Source: Lachnospiraceae bacterium UBA1712
GTDB taxonomy: Bacteria; Bacillota; Clostridia; Lachnospirales; Lachnospiraceae
Assembly: GCA_002317175.1 (NCBI GenBank)
Contig: DCJA01000036.1
Location: forward strand, 65,970-129,969
Length of the DNA stretch: 64,000 bases
Direction of reading: 5' to 3'
Shown here piece after piece: positions 53,399 to 61,935 of the stretch. The notes beneath the pieces were generated by a model. That model searched no databases, was not told the origin of the DNA, and saw only the letters and a list, made by a program, of their open reading frames with translations. Position numbers and translations under genes: made by a program. How positions within the stretch are numbered: position 1 is the first letter of the stretch; each line of letters starts with the position of its first letter.

Positions 53399-54610
53399 AT
53401 GAACAAAATCGCTATGAACACTCCAATCGTTGAGATGGATGGAGACGAAATGACAAGAATTTTGTGGACAATGATCAAGGATGAACTTTTACTTCCATTT
53501 ATTGATTTGAACACAGAATACTATGATCTTGGACTTGAAAATCGTAATGCAACTGATGATAAGGTTACTGTAGACAGTGCTAACGCTACAAAGAAATATG
53601 GTGTTGCTGTTAAGTGCGCGACTATTACACCTAATCAGGCTCGTATGAGCGAGTATAATCTTAAGGAAATGTGGAAGAGTCCTAATGGTACAATCAGAGC
53701 TATGCTTGATGGTACAGTATTTAGAACACCAATCATAGTAAAAGGAATAGAGCCTTGCGTTAGAAACTGGGAGAAACCTATTACTCTGGCTCGTCATGCA
53801 TATGGTGATGTATATAAGAACGTTGAAATTGATGTGCCAGGTGAGGGAACAGCTAAGTTAGTATTTACTGATAAAAATGGTAATACTACAGAAGAAGTAA
53901 TTCATGAATTTAAGGGCCCTGGAGTAATTCAGGGTATGCACAATACAGATAAGTCAATTGCCAGCTTTGCAAGAGCCTGCTTCACATATGCAATCGCTCT
54001 TAAGCAGGATTTATGGTTTGCTACAAAGGATACTATTTCAAAGAAGTATGATCATACCTTTAAGGACATATTTAATGAAATATATGAAAATGAATATAAA
54101 GCTAAGTTTGAAGAATTAGGTATTGAGTACTTCTATACACTCATTGATGATGCTGTTGCTCGTATTATGAAGTGTAAGGGCGGACTTATCTGGGCATGTA
54201 AAAATTATGACGGCGATGTAATGTCGGATATGGTAAGTTCTGCTTTTGGATCTCTTGCTATGATGACATCAGTTCTTGTTTCTCCTGATGGAGTATATGA
54301 ATATGAAGCTGCTCACGGAACAGTTCAGCGTCATTATTACAAGCACCTGAAGGGTGAAGAGACAAGTACTAACTCTGTTGCAACTATTTTTGCCTGGTCT
54401 GGTGCATTAAGAAAGCGTGGAGAACTTGATGACAATACAGAACTTGTTAGATTTGCAGATGCCCTGGAAAAGGCTACACTTTCAACAATTGAGTCTGGAA
54501 AGATGACCAAGGATCTTGCTCTTATTACAAGCCTTAAGGATGTAACTGTTCTGAATTCTCAGGACTTTATTAAAGCAATCAGAGCAACACTTGAAAAAGA
54601 ATTAGCATAG
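53399..54610 (+). CDS. icd: Isocitrate dehydrogenase (NADP), type II
   Basis: 403-aa NADP-dependent isocitrate dehydrogenase of the eukaryote-like (type II) group: isocitrate to 2-oxoglutarate plus CO2. Recognisable blocks are PIVEMDGDEMTRILW (start), KSPNGTIRAMLDGTVFR, DDAVARIMKCKGGLIWACKNYDGDV (~residues 240-265, quoted in parts) and YEAAHGTVQRHYYKHL. Its start is 2 nt after the regulator stop with GAGAGGA upstream. Supplies 2-oxoglutarate and NADPH, fitting glutamate synthesis in an organism with an incomplete TCA cycle. Hairpin element D lies about 75 nt downstream. Confidence 0.95.
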   Translation: MNKIAMNTPIVEMDGDEMTRILWTMIKDELLLPFIDLNTEYYDLGLENRNATDDKVTVDSANATKKYGVAVKCATITPNQARMSEYNLKEMWKSPNGTIRAMLDGTVFRTPIIVKGIEPCVRNWEKPITLARHAYGDVYKNVEIDVPGEGTAKLVFTDKNGNTTEEVIHEFKGPGVIQGMHNTDKSIASFARACFTYAIALKQDLWFATKDTISKKYDHTFKDIFNEIYENEYKAKFEELGIEYFYTLIDDAVARIMKCKGGLIWACKNYDGDVMSDMVSSAFGSLAMMTSVLVSPDGVYEYEAAHGTVQRHYYKHLKGEETSTNSVATIFAWSGALRKRGELDDNTELVRFADALEKATLSTIESGKMTKDLALITSLKDVTVLNSQDFIKAIRATLEKELA

Positions 54611-54940
54611 GGTTATTGATACATCACTAAAAAGAACTTTATTTGTCCCTTTTTGCATTTGATTAGAAGAATTTTATTAAAATAATAATTCATATTATGG
54701 ACGCTTTCGCTCTCTGTCCTCGTGCTCACGTTACTAAACTCGATAAAATCTCGTTAAGTAACGAGCCTGCGGAGAGCCCTAATATGAATTATTTTTTTTA
54801 TATTATAACTTTAATAATGTAAAAAGGGGTTTTTTTGTTCTTTTTAAGGAACAGTATCTTCTTATGGAAAATTTAACCAAAATGTGTTATAATCATACTC
54901 AAAATATGTAGTAATTTTACAATAAATGGATTGGAACTAT
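54611..54940. other. Gap between icd and the EAL gene
   Basis: This 330-nt gap holds hairpin element D, followed by an A/T-rich stretch with T-runs (54794-54847) that may terminate transcription. A possible -10 TATAAT lies at 54888-54893 for the EAL gene, with no clear -35. No gene is seen. Confidence 0.5.
54684..54793 (+). repeat. Dispersed hairpin element, copy D
   Basis: Outer stem 54684-54700 with 54777-54793 (one mismatch); inner pair GCTCTC (54709-54714) with GAGAGC (54772-54777); core CGTTACT with AGTAACG and the same A-A mismatch. The central ~75 nt are nearly identical to copy C, yet the outer AT-rich stem has a different sequence. A run of T follows on the plus strand, so this copy could also terminate transcription. 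Confidence 0.8.
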
Positions 54941-56323
54941 ATGAAACCTTCTTTTATTATAATTTTAATTGCATTATTGGTTATAGCTGTTGTATTGATT
55001 GTGCTTCTGGTATTGAGCTACAGATATAATAAGCAGCTGAAAAAGTATTATGAGTATGAATTATATCATGATGGTCTTACTGGCCATACCACCTGGAACT
55101 GGTTGTGGAAGAAGATAGGTCATCAGACCAATGAGACTCTGCTTAATTATGATTTTGTTCATTTTGATATTAAAGCGTTTAGAATGTTTAATGAACTATA
55201 CAATCATGATGTTGGTAATGAGGTCTTAAAGTTTGTATCAAAGACACTTATGGAGCAGGATTTTATTCTATATTCTGCAAGATGTCATAACGACAATTTT
55301 GCTTTCGTTACCAAGCCCTATATAGAACTGAATCTTATGGATAAACTCGAGGAACTTTTTGAGAAGATGAAATATGTTCCTGGTTATGAGGAGAGCCCTT
55401 TGTATTTTAGATGCGGAGCAGTTCTTCGTAATCAGAAACTTCGCTCCAATGATACAGTTGCGGATATGGCTAAGATGGCCCAGAAACAGGGAAAGAAGCT
55501 TAACTGTACCGAGATTATTATCTATGATGATGTTATGAAGGAAAAGGTCTTAAGAGGTGAGACTTTAAAAAATAATCTTCCTGAAGCGTTTTTAAGAGAT
55601 GAAATTCTTGTATATTTTCAACCTAAATTTGATTCAGTATCTGAAGAAATTGTAGGTGCTGAAGCGTTGGTTCGCTGGATGTATCATGGTAATGAGTTAA
55701 TGTTTCCTGATAAGTTTATACCTTACCTGGAAGCTAATAATTCTATTAATCTTCTTGATGAGCATATGATTGAAAAGGTTTGTCAGTATATGGAGAGATG
55801 GAAGAGCGAAGGCAAAAAACTTGTTCCGGTATCCATTAATCTGTCTCAAAAGGAAATACAAAAGGAGAGCCTTGTAGCAGATATCGTTAAGATAGTTGAT
55901 AAATATGATGTTGACAGGAAACTGCTGGAATTTGAAATAACAGAGACTGCTAATTTCCAGGATACGGAATATTTTTTGTCTGTTATAACTCAGCTACGTA
56001 ATGAAGGTTTTGGTATCAGTATTGATGACTTTGGTACAGGTTATTCATCATTTAAGATGCTGAAGGATATTCCTGTTAATACTTTGAAGATTGATAAGAG
56101 CTTTGTGGATGCTATATCCCAGGATAATATTAACGAAAAGGGAATGAAGATTCTTGAGGATGTAGTAAGTATGACTAAGCATCTTTCGTTGAACTGTATT
56201 GCTGAAGGAGTTGAGGACGAATATCAGAAGGACACATTAAGAGACTGGGGTTGTGATCAGATTCAGGGTTATTATTATTCAAAACCCATTCCGGCTGCAG
56301 AATACGAAAATAAATATTTATAA
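54941..56323 (+). CDS. Cyclic-di-GMP phosphodiesterase (EAL) with degenerate GGDEF domain
   Basis: About 460 aa: one N-terminal membrane helix (~5-28), a GGDEF-like domain (~45-200) whose active loop reads RCHNDNFAF instead of RxGGDEF, so it is catalytically dead, and an EAL domain (~205-455) with all catalytic features: GAEALVRW, SINLSQKE, FEITETA, DDFGTGYSS, LKIDKSF, AEGVE, and QGYYYSKP. It should hydrolyse cyclic di-GMP; the inactive GGDEF may sense GTP. The start is uncertain: ATG 54941 has GGAA upstream, ATG 54926 does not. A PilZ receptor gene lies elsewhere in the window (29371). Confidence 0.88.
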   Translation: MKPSFIIILIALLVIAVVLIVLLVLSYRYNKQLKKYYEYELYHDGLTGHTTWNWLWKKIGHQTNETLLNYDFVHFDIKAFRMFNELYNHDVGNEVLKFVSKTLMEQDFILYSARCHNDNFAFVTKPYIELNLMDKLEELFEKMKYVPGYEESPLYFRCGAVLRNQKLRSNDTVADMAKMAQKQGKKLNCTEIIIYDDVMKEKVLRGETLKNNLPEAFLRDEILVYFQPKFDSVSEEIVGAEALVRWMYHGNELMFPDKFIPYLEANNSINLLDEHMIEKVCQYMERWKSEGKKLVPVSINLSQKEIQKESLVADIVKIVDKYDVDRKLLEFEITETANFQDTEYFLSVITQLRNEGFGISIDDFGTGYSSFKMLKDIPVNTLKIDKSFVDAISQDNINEKGMKILEDVVSMTKHLSLNCIAEGVEDEYQKDTLRDWGCDQIQGYYYSKPIPAAEYENKYL

Positions 56324-56327
56324 TATT

Positions 56328-56357
56328 AAAGTCTCCACAATTTGTGGAGACTTTTTT
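56328..56357. terminator. Shared terminator between the EAL gene and the ABC-F gene
   Basis: Near-perfect 13-bp stem (56328-56340 with 56342-56354) with T-run on the plus strand. It sits between convergent genes and ends at the stop codon of the minus-strand ABC-F gene. Confidence 0.85.
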
Positions 56358-58278
56358 ATTTGGACATTTCTTCATATTCTTTAGATACTTCTTCCCATTC
56401 TTCCATAAGAAGCAGGAGAGTTTCTTCGTTATCATTTAACTTTGAAGTGAGCTCATTTAGTTTGGCAGAATTAGAACTATTGACTGGGTTAGCCAATTCT
56501 TCATTCAGCTTAGCCTGTTCAGCCTCAAGCTTTTCTATTTTTGATTCAATATCATTTTGCCTGTTTTGAAGCTTTCTTAGAGCTGCCTGCAACTCTTTTT
56601 GAGCTTTCCAGTCCAATTTGTTGACAGTTTCTTTTGGAACTTCAACAGTATCCTGCACAAGGCTTGGAGAGAGGTCATCACGTTTTTCAAGATAATAGTC
56701 ATAATCACCAAGGTATTCAGTAAAGCCCTGTTGCTTTAATTCCAGAATTCTGTCGGCGGTTCTGTTTATAAAATATCTGTCATGGGATACATACAATAAT
56801 GTTCCTTCATAATTGTTTAAGGCATTCTCAAGAATCTCTTTTGAAGTAATATCTAGATGATTGGTTGGCTCATCAAGTATTAGAAAGTTTGCTTCGCTAA
56901 GCATCAACTTAGCGAGGGATACACGACCTTTTTCACCACCACTAAGACTGGATATTTTCTTTAATACATCTTCACCTGTAAATAGAAATGCAGCGAGTAC
57001 ATTTCGTATCTCAGTATTGGTAAGAGAAGGATATTCATCAGAGATCTCTTCGAAGATTGTTTTGTTATCATTGAGCACATGGTGCTCCTGATCATAATAA
57101 CCGATGGTAACCTTACTGCCTAACCTGAATTCACCTGAATCAGCTGTTTCTAAACCATTAAGTATCTTTAGTAAGGTGGTTTTGCCGGTTCCGTTATCAC
57201 CTATAATTGATACATGATCACCACGTTTTATCTCAAAGTTGACATTGCTAAATAAAGTATTGGAAGAGTAGGCTTTTGACAGATCCTTAACCTGAAGAAC
57301 ATCTTTACCTGACTCTATTCTTGGAAAGAGAGCAATTCTCATTTCGTCATTAAGCTCTACGGGCTTATCTATTTTTTCGAGCTTGTCCAGCGCCTTGACG
57401 CGGGATTCGGCACGCTTAATAGATTTTTCTCTATTAAAGCTTCTTAATTTCTCGATTACCGCTTCCTGATGTTCTATCTTGGACTGCTGCTTTAAATAGG
57501 CTTTCATAGCCATGTTTCTTAGCATTTCCTTCTTTACAGCATAATCTGAATAATTACCACTATAACTTGTAGCTGTTCCGGCCTCAATCTCAATTACCTT
57601 ATTGACAATCTTATCCAGGAAATATCTATCGTGAGATACGATAAATACTGTGTTTTTATAATTTAGAAGATAATTTTCAAGCCAGCTGATGGAGCTCATA
57701 TCCAGATGGTTAGTTGGCTCATCAAGTATTATTAAATCAGGAGAGTTTAGAAGCAGTTTACCAAGGGCCACTCTGGTTTTTTGTCCCCCTGAAAGGGTAT
57801 TGACTGTCTGACTGAAGTTTTCTTCTTTGAATCCAAGTCCAAGAAGGATTCCTCTGACTTCACTCTTGTATATATAGCCGCCTTTATCTTCAAATATTCG
57901 TAAGAGTTCTGTGTGTTTATGAATAAGCGCATCCAACTCATCAGATGAGGCGTTTTCCATAGCTTTTTGAAGCGTATCTATATCTTTTTCCATCTGGATG
58001 AGTTCTTCCTTAACAGACAGAATTTCATCGTAGATGTTTCTTTCTGAGTCAAGCAGTGCATTCTGGGGCAAATATCCTATGGAAGTGAATTTGGAACAGG
58101 TAACTTCGCCCTGATCACTTTGCTCAAGCCCCATAATAATCTTTAGAAGAGTAGACTTACCGCATCCATTGACACCTATTAATGCAGCTTTATCAGACTC
58201 GTTAAGATGAAATGAAACACCTCTTAACACATTGTTGTCTATATATGTTTTATGTATATTGTTACATGACAAAATCAT
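56356..58278 (-). CDS. ABC-F family ATPase
   Basis: Soluble protein with two ABC ATPase domains and no membrane domain, 640 aa. Walker A sites are GVNGCGKST and GDNGTGKTT, signatures LSGGQKTRV and LSGGEKGRV, and Walker B LDEPTNHLD occurs in both. The interdomain linker (~residues 235-320) is rich in Lys, Arg and Glu. The C-terminal ~100 residues form a coiled coil (Gln, Leu, Lys and Glu). Such proteins act on the ribosome as translation factors or in antibiotic protection; here the type cannot be told. The start is taken at 58278 with GAGG seven nt upstream; an upstream start at 58317 is unlikely. Divergent from rex. Confidence 0.9.
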   Translation of the reverse strand: MILSCNNIHKTYIDNNVLRGVSFHLNESDKAALIGVNGCGKSTLLKIIMGLEQSDQGEVTCSKFTSIGYLPQNALLDSERNIYDEILSVKEELIQMEKDIDTLQKAMENASSDELDALIHKHTELLRIFEDKGGYIYKSEVRGILLGLGFKEENFSQTVNTLSGGQKTRVALGKLLLNSPDLIILDEPTNHLDMSSISWLENYLLNYKNTVFIVSHDRYFLDKIVNKVIEIEAGTATSYSGNYSDYAVKKEMLRNMAMKAYLKQQSKIEHQEAVIEKLRSFNREKSIKRAESRVKALDKLEKIDKPVELNDEMRIALFPRIESGKDVLQVKDLSKAYSSNTLFSNVNFEIKRGDHVSIIGDNGTGKTTLLKILNGLETADSGEFRLGSKVTIGYYDQEHHVLNDNKTIFEEISDEYPSLTNTEIRNVLAAFLFTGEDVLKKISSLSGGEKGRVSLAKLMLSEANFLILDEPTNHLDITSKEILENALNNYEGTLLYVSHDRYFINRTADRILELKQQGFTEYLGDYDYYLEKRDDLSPSLVQDTVEVPKETVNKLDWKAQKELQAALRKLQNRQNDIESKIEKLEAEQAKLNEELANPVNSSNSAKLNELTSKLNDNEETLLLLMEEWEEVSKEYEEMSK

Positions 58279-58357
58279 ACTTTTACCTCGCAAAAATATA
58301 TTATATAGATTATCCATTTGGTCTTCAAGTATTGGCTCTCAAATAGCCTATAATTGT

Positions 58358-58387
58358 TTGACAAGAATTTCACAAACGGCGTATAAT
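58358..58387 (+). promoter_or_regulatory. rex promoter with candidate Rex operator
   Basis: TTGACA (58358-58363), 18-nt spacer, TATAAT (58382-58387). The segment 58358-58375 (TTGACAA, four bases, TTTCACAA) resembles the Rex box TTGTGAA-N4-TTCACAA on its right half. It covers the -35, so autorepression by Rex is plausible. Confidence 0.6.
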
Positions 58388-58423
58388 TAGTATGCATATT
58401 TAAGAGGGCGAATGGAGAATAGT

Positions 58424-59056
58424 ATGGACAGAGACATTTCGCAGGCTGTAATAACCAGACTTCCACGTTATTACAGATATCTTGGTGAACTAAAGGATAA
58501 GGGTGTAGAGAGAATATCAAGTCAGGATCTTGCTATTATTATGAATGCAACTGCTTCTCAGATCAGACAGGATTTTAATAATTTTGGTGGATTTGGTCAG
58601 CAGGGCTACGGCTATAATGTTGAACATCTGTATTCTGAGATAGGAAAGATACTTGGTCTGGATATGCAGCACCATATGATTCTTATTGGTTCAGGTAATT
58701 TGGGTCACTGTCTTGCTAATTACGTTAATTTTGAAAAAAGAGGTTTTATTTTCGAAGGCTGTTTTGATTCAAATCCAGAACTTGTGGGTGATTATATAAG
58801 AGGCATCGAGATTATGCCTATGGAACGACTTGAGGATTTTGTAAGAGATAACAATATAGATATGGCAGTTATTACCATTCCAAAAAGCGGAGCTGTTGAA
58901 GTTGCAAAGCGACTGGTTAACTGCGGAATCAAGGCAATATGGAATTTTGCGCATGTAGACCTTGAGGTGGGTGATGATGTGATAGTGGAAAATGTTCATT
59001 TGTCAGAGAGCCTTATGAAACTATCCTATAACTGGAATCATTCAAAAAAGGCTTAG
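58424..59056 (+). CDS. rex: Redox-sensing transcriptional repressor Rex
   Basis: Homodimeric repressor that reads the NADH/NAD+ ratio, 210 aa. N-terminal winged helix (VITRLPRYYRYL, ISSQDLAIIMNATASQIRQDF) recognises the Rex operator; the C-terminal Rossmann domain has GSGNLGHCLANY for NADH. FGGFGQQGYGY links the two. Length and motifs are typical. The start is taken at 58424 with GGAG six nt upstream; 58412 is possible. It probably controls fermentation and hydrogen or butyrate pathway genes and its own transcription. It precedes a coiled-coil protein and alanine racemase. Confidence 0.95.
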   Translation: MDRDISQAVITRLPRYYRYLGELKDKGVERISSQDLAIIMNATASQIRQDFNNFGGFGQQGYGYNVEHLYSEIGKILGLDMQHHMILIGSGNLGHCLANYVNFEKRGFIFEGCFDSNPELVGDYIRGIEIMPMERLEDFVRDNNIDMAVITIPKSGAVEVAKRLVNCGIKAIWNFAHVDLEVGDDVIVENVHLSESLMKLSYNWNHSKKA

Positions 59057-59123
59057 TAAAGCTGTTTATCATTTTGTGTTTTACCGTAAGTGATATGTTG
59101 GGAATGTGTCACGGGAGGAAACT

Positions 59124-59732
59124 ATGGCCAAAAATGTTGAAAAATTATCTCAGGCGCTGGAAGAAAAGAAACTTCCTGTAGCTACATTAGATACAAAATG
59201 GCATAAATTATTTACCAAGGTTGATAAGACTGAAGCAATAGTTAAAGCTGAAAAAGAGCTTAATGAGCAGTTGAGAAAACAGGGTAAAGTCAATACAGAT
59301 ATTAAAAATCTAAAGAAAATAAAGATGGATCTTATGGATGAGATTGTAACCCTCATGGAAGATGAAAGTGGACAGTCCAAGGTTGAAGAGAATAAGAAAT
59401 TAATCAATGAGTGCAATGAGAAGATTGATTCATACACAGAAGTTCTGACTCAGATGCCTAAGGACATTGCTGCTGCCAATAGAAAGCTGATGATAGCTAC
59501 CATGGACACCTGTTATGATGATCTTCATGAAAATGAGAAGGGGATCAAGGAACTGGGTGACTGGCTTGCAAAGATTCGTGTTGAACTTAAAAAGAATGTA
59601 GTCAGAAAACAGGAGCTGGAGATAGCAAATCAGGAGATATATTCTTATATGCATGATATATTTGGTGCAGAAGCAATTGATCTTTTTGATATGACCTACA
59701 ATCCTTCTGATAATCCTATTACAAAGGAATAA
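59124..59732 (+). CDS. Hypothetical coiled-coil protein
   Basis: 202 aa, no family recognised. Rich in Lys, Glu and Leu with long helices (roughly 35-170) and a hydrophobic C-terminal DIFGAEAIDLFDMTYNPS stretch; no signal peptide. It resembles lineage-restricted Lachnospiraceae proteins seen near rex, but I cannot name it. GGGAGGAAACT precedes the ATG at 59124; a GTG at 59106 is a weaker alternative. Reading context: 8 nt before the alanine racemase gene, so probably one transcript. Confidence 0.75.
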   Translation: MAKNVEKLSQALEEKKLPVATLDTKWHKLFTKVDKTEAIVKAEKELNEQLRKQGKVNTDIKNLKKIKMDLMDEIVTLMEDESGQSKVEENKKLINECNEKIDSYTEVLTQMPKDIAAANRKLMIATMDTCYDDLHENEKGIKELGDWLAKIRVELKKNVVRKQELEIANQEIYSYMHDIFGAEAIDLFDMTYNPSDNPITKE

Positions 59733-59739
59733 TTACAAG

Positions 59740-60939
59740 ATGAATGAGATGTTTGACAGGGTATGTGCCCTGGTTGATTTAAATAATGTATATGACAATA
59801 TGGAACAGATATGTTCCAGGGTTGGTGATAATACTGCTGTATATGCGGTAATCAAAGCTGATGGCTATGGACATGGAGCTATTCCTATTGCTTTTGAATA
59901 TGAAAAGATTGATAAGGTTAAGGGCTATTGTGTTGCCACAGCTGAAGAAGCACTTCAATTAAAAAAGGCTGGAGTAAAGAAAGATATAGTTATTATTGGT
60001 TATACTTTTCCGTATGCTTATAAGCAGCTGATTGAAAATGATATTCGAATTACTGTATTCAGAGAAGATACCATTGAGGAACTGGATAAAGTAGCTGCCA
60101 AGCTGGGCAGGATGGCTCATGTACATATTAAGGTTGATACTGGAATGAGCAGAATAGGTGTGTCTCCTTATGATGACGGATTTGCAGTAGTTGAAAAAGC
60201 TGTGTCAATGAATAATCTTGATGTTGAAGGCGTATTTACTCATTTTGCAAAAGCGGATGAGAGTGACAAGACTAATGCTAATGAACAGTTCGAGATGTTT
60301 ACAAGCTTTGTAGAAGCAGTCGAAGAGCAATATTCTTTTAAATTCAAAGTTAAGCACTGCGCGAACTCGGCGGCAATAATTGATATGCCTTATACATATA
60401 TGGATGCGGTAAGAGCGGGAATTATTCTCTATGGCCTTTGGCCAAGTGACGAAGTCAATAAAGACAATATCGAACTTAAGCCTGTTATGAGTATTATTAG
60501 TCATATTACTTATATTAAAACCGTTGCGGCAGGAACAGCTGTAAGCTATGGAGGCGACTTTGTAACGAGCAGACCTACCAGAATAGCAACAATACCTGTG
60601 GGCTATGCGGATGGTTACCAGAGGAGGCTCTCCAATAAAGCTTATGTGATTATTAATGGCAAGAAAGCACCAATTCTTGGCAGAATATGTATGGATCAGT
60701 TTATGGTTGATGTTACATTTATTCCTGAATGCAAGGAAGGGGATAAGGTTACTCTGATTGGAAAAGACGGTGACGTAAGCATTAGTATAGAGGAATTGAG
60801 CGATATTTCCCAACAGCTCAATTATGAATTTGCCTGTGATATTGGAAAGAGAGTACCCAGAGTATTTATTAAGGATAATCAGTGCATATATGAAAAAGAC
60901 TACAATAATGATGTATCATTGAGGAGCTTATCGAATTGA
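59740..60939 (+). CDS. alr: Alanine racemase
   Basis: PLP-dependent racemase that makes D-alanine for peptidoglycan, 399 aa. The cofactor lysine is in VIKADGYGHG (~residue 40). Other conserved blocks are HIKVDTGMSRIG (~130), FTHFAKADE, CANSAAI and AGIILYG (~225), and the C-terminal LGRICMDQFMVDVT (~310) and IGKRVPRVF. It lies 8 nt after the coiled-coil gene and is followed by a short gap to the CBS-domain gene. Length is slightly longer than usual (about 370) through a C-terminal tail. Confidence 0.95.
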   Translation: MNEMFDRVCALVDLNNVYDNMEQICSRVGDNTAVYAVIKADGYGHGAIPIAFEYEKIDKVKGYCVATAEEALQLKKAGVKKDIVIIGYTFPYAYKQLIENDIRITVFREDTIEELDKVAAKLGRMAHVHIKVDTGMSRIGVSPYDDGFAVVEKAVSMNNLDVEGVFTHFAKADESDKTNANEQFEMFTSFVEAVEEQYSFKFKVKHCANSAAIIDMPYTYMDAVRAGIILYGLWPSDEVNKDNIELKPVMSIISHITYIKTVAAGTAVSYGGDFVTSRPTRIATIPVGYADGYQRRLSNKAYVIINGKKAPILGRICMDQFMVDVTFIPECKEGDKVTLIGKDGDVSISIEELSDISQQLNYEFACDIGKRVPRVFIKDNQCIYEKDYNNDVSLRSLSN

Positions 60940-60993
60940 CGCAAAAGCAATAAAATGCTATATTAAAATGTCGGAATGTTGTTTAGGAGCTAT

Positions 60994-61914
60994 ATGGATA
61001 TCACTTACATTTTTATTGCAGTAATATTTCTGATAATAGGATTTGCACTAGCCTATTATTTGTTTGTTGTTAAGAATATATTGAACAGTCAGGTGGCTGA
61101 GGAAGAGATTATCTCTATTGTTAATGAGAGTACCGAAAAAGGTATGATTGAAGAATCAGAAGCGGAGATGATTAATAATATCTTTGAATTTGGGGATAAA
61201 GCCGCCAAAGATATTATGACTGACAGAAGTAATATCATAGCTTTTGAAGTTAACGAAAAGCTTGAAGATGTAATTGAAGAGATTCTGGATAGTAATAATT
61301 CGAGATTCCCTGTTTATAATGAGAATCTTGATCATATTGTTGGTATTTTACACATTAAGGATGCAATTATTGCCAACAGGGATAAGAATAACCGTAAGAA
61401 GGCATTAGACAAACTTGAAGGTATATACAGAGAAGCGAAGTTTATTCCTGAGACCAGAAAGGTTGATGCTTTGTTTTCTACCATGAGAAGCGCAAGACTT
61501 CAGATGGTTGTAGTTATCGACGAATACGGTCAGACTGCAGGTGTCATTACTATGAGAGATATCCTGGAGGAAATCGTTGGTAACATTGATGATGAAGATG
61601 ATGAAATAGCTGATTTTATAGTCGCTAAAGAAGAAAATAAATATATAATTGATGGTTTGACAAAACTGGAAGATATTGAGGAATTCCTTGATATTGAGTT
61701 TGATGAAGAGAACTTTGAGACCATCAATGGTTATCTTGTTTCCAAACTTGAACATATACCAGATAAAAAAGAGAAATTTGAGTTTTCCTATGGAGGTTAT
61801 ACCTTTAAGGTGCTCTCGGTGGAAAACAAGGTGATTAAGCAGATTCTGATTACCAGAAATGCAGTTGAAAGTACACAACAGATTGATGCTGAAGCAGACA
61901 AATCTGAAGAATAA
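60994..61914 (+). CDS. CBS/CorC-domain membrane protein without DUF21
   Basis: 306-aa relative of the hemolysin/CNNM family. It has a single N-terminal helix (~5-27) in place of the four-helix DUF21 domain, then a tandem CBS pair (~75-195: DIMTDRSNIIAF, FPVYNENLDHIVGILHIKD, MVVVIDEYGQTAGVITMRDILEEIV) and a C-terminal CorC_HlyC domain (~200-290) often linked to divalent-cation transport. CBS domains bind adenine nucleotides. It may act as a regulatory part of a magnesium or cobalt system. The start at 60994 follows AGGAG; a longer start at 60976 has no ribosome site. No paired DUF21 gene is visible in the window. Confidence 0.85.
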   Translation: MDITYIFIAVIFLIIGFALAYYLFVVKNILNSQVAEEEIISIVNESTEKGMIEESEAEMINNIFEFGDKAAKDIMTDRSNIIAFEVNEKLEDVIEEILDSNNSRFPVYNENLDHIVGILHIKDAIIANRDKNNRKKALDKLEGIYREAKFIPETRKVDALFSTMRSARLQMVVVIDEYGQTAGVITMRDILEEIVGNIDDEDDEIADFIVAKEENKYIIDGLTKLEDIEEFLDIEFDEENFETINGYLVSKLEHIPDKKEKFEFSYGGYTFKVLSVENKVIKQILITRNAVESTQQIDAEADKSEE

Positions 61915-61935
61915 AAGAAATAGAAAGAGGTTTTT

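Noticed and set aside
56342..56569. Plus-strand open frame antisense to the ABC-F gene tail
   Set aside because: Serine-rich shadow of the coiled-coil region of the minus-strand gene, overlapping a terminator.
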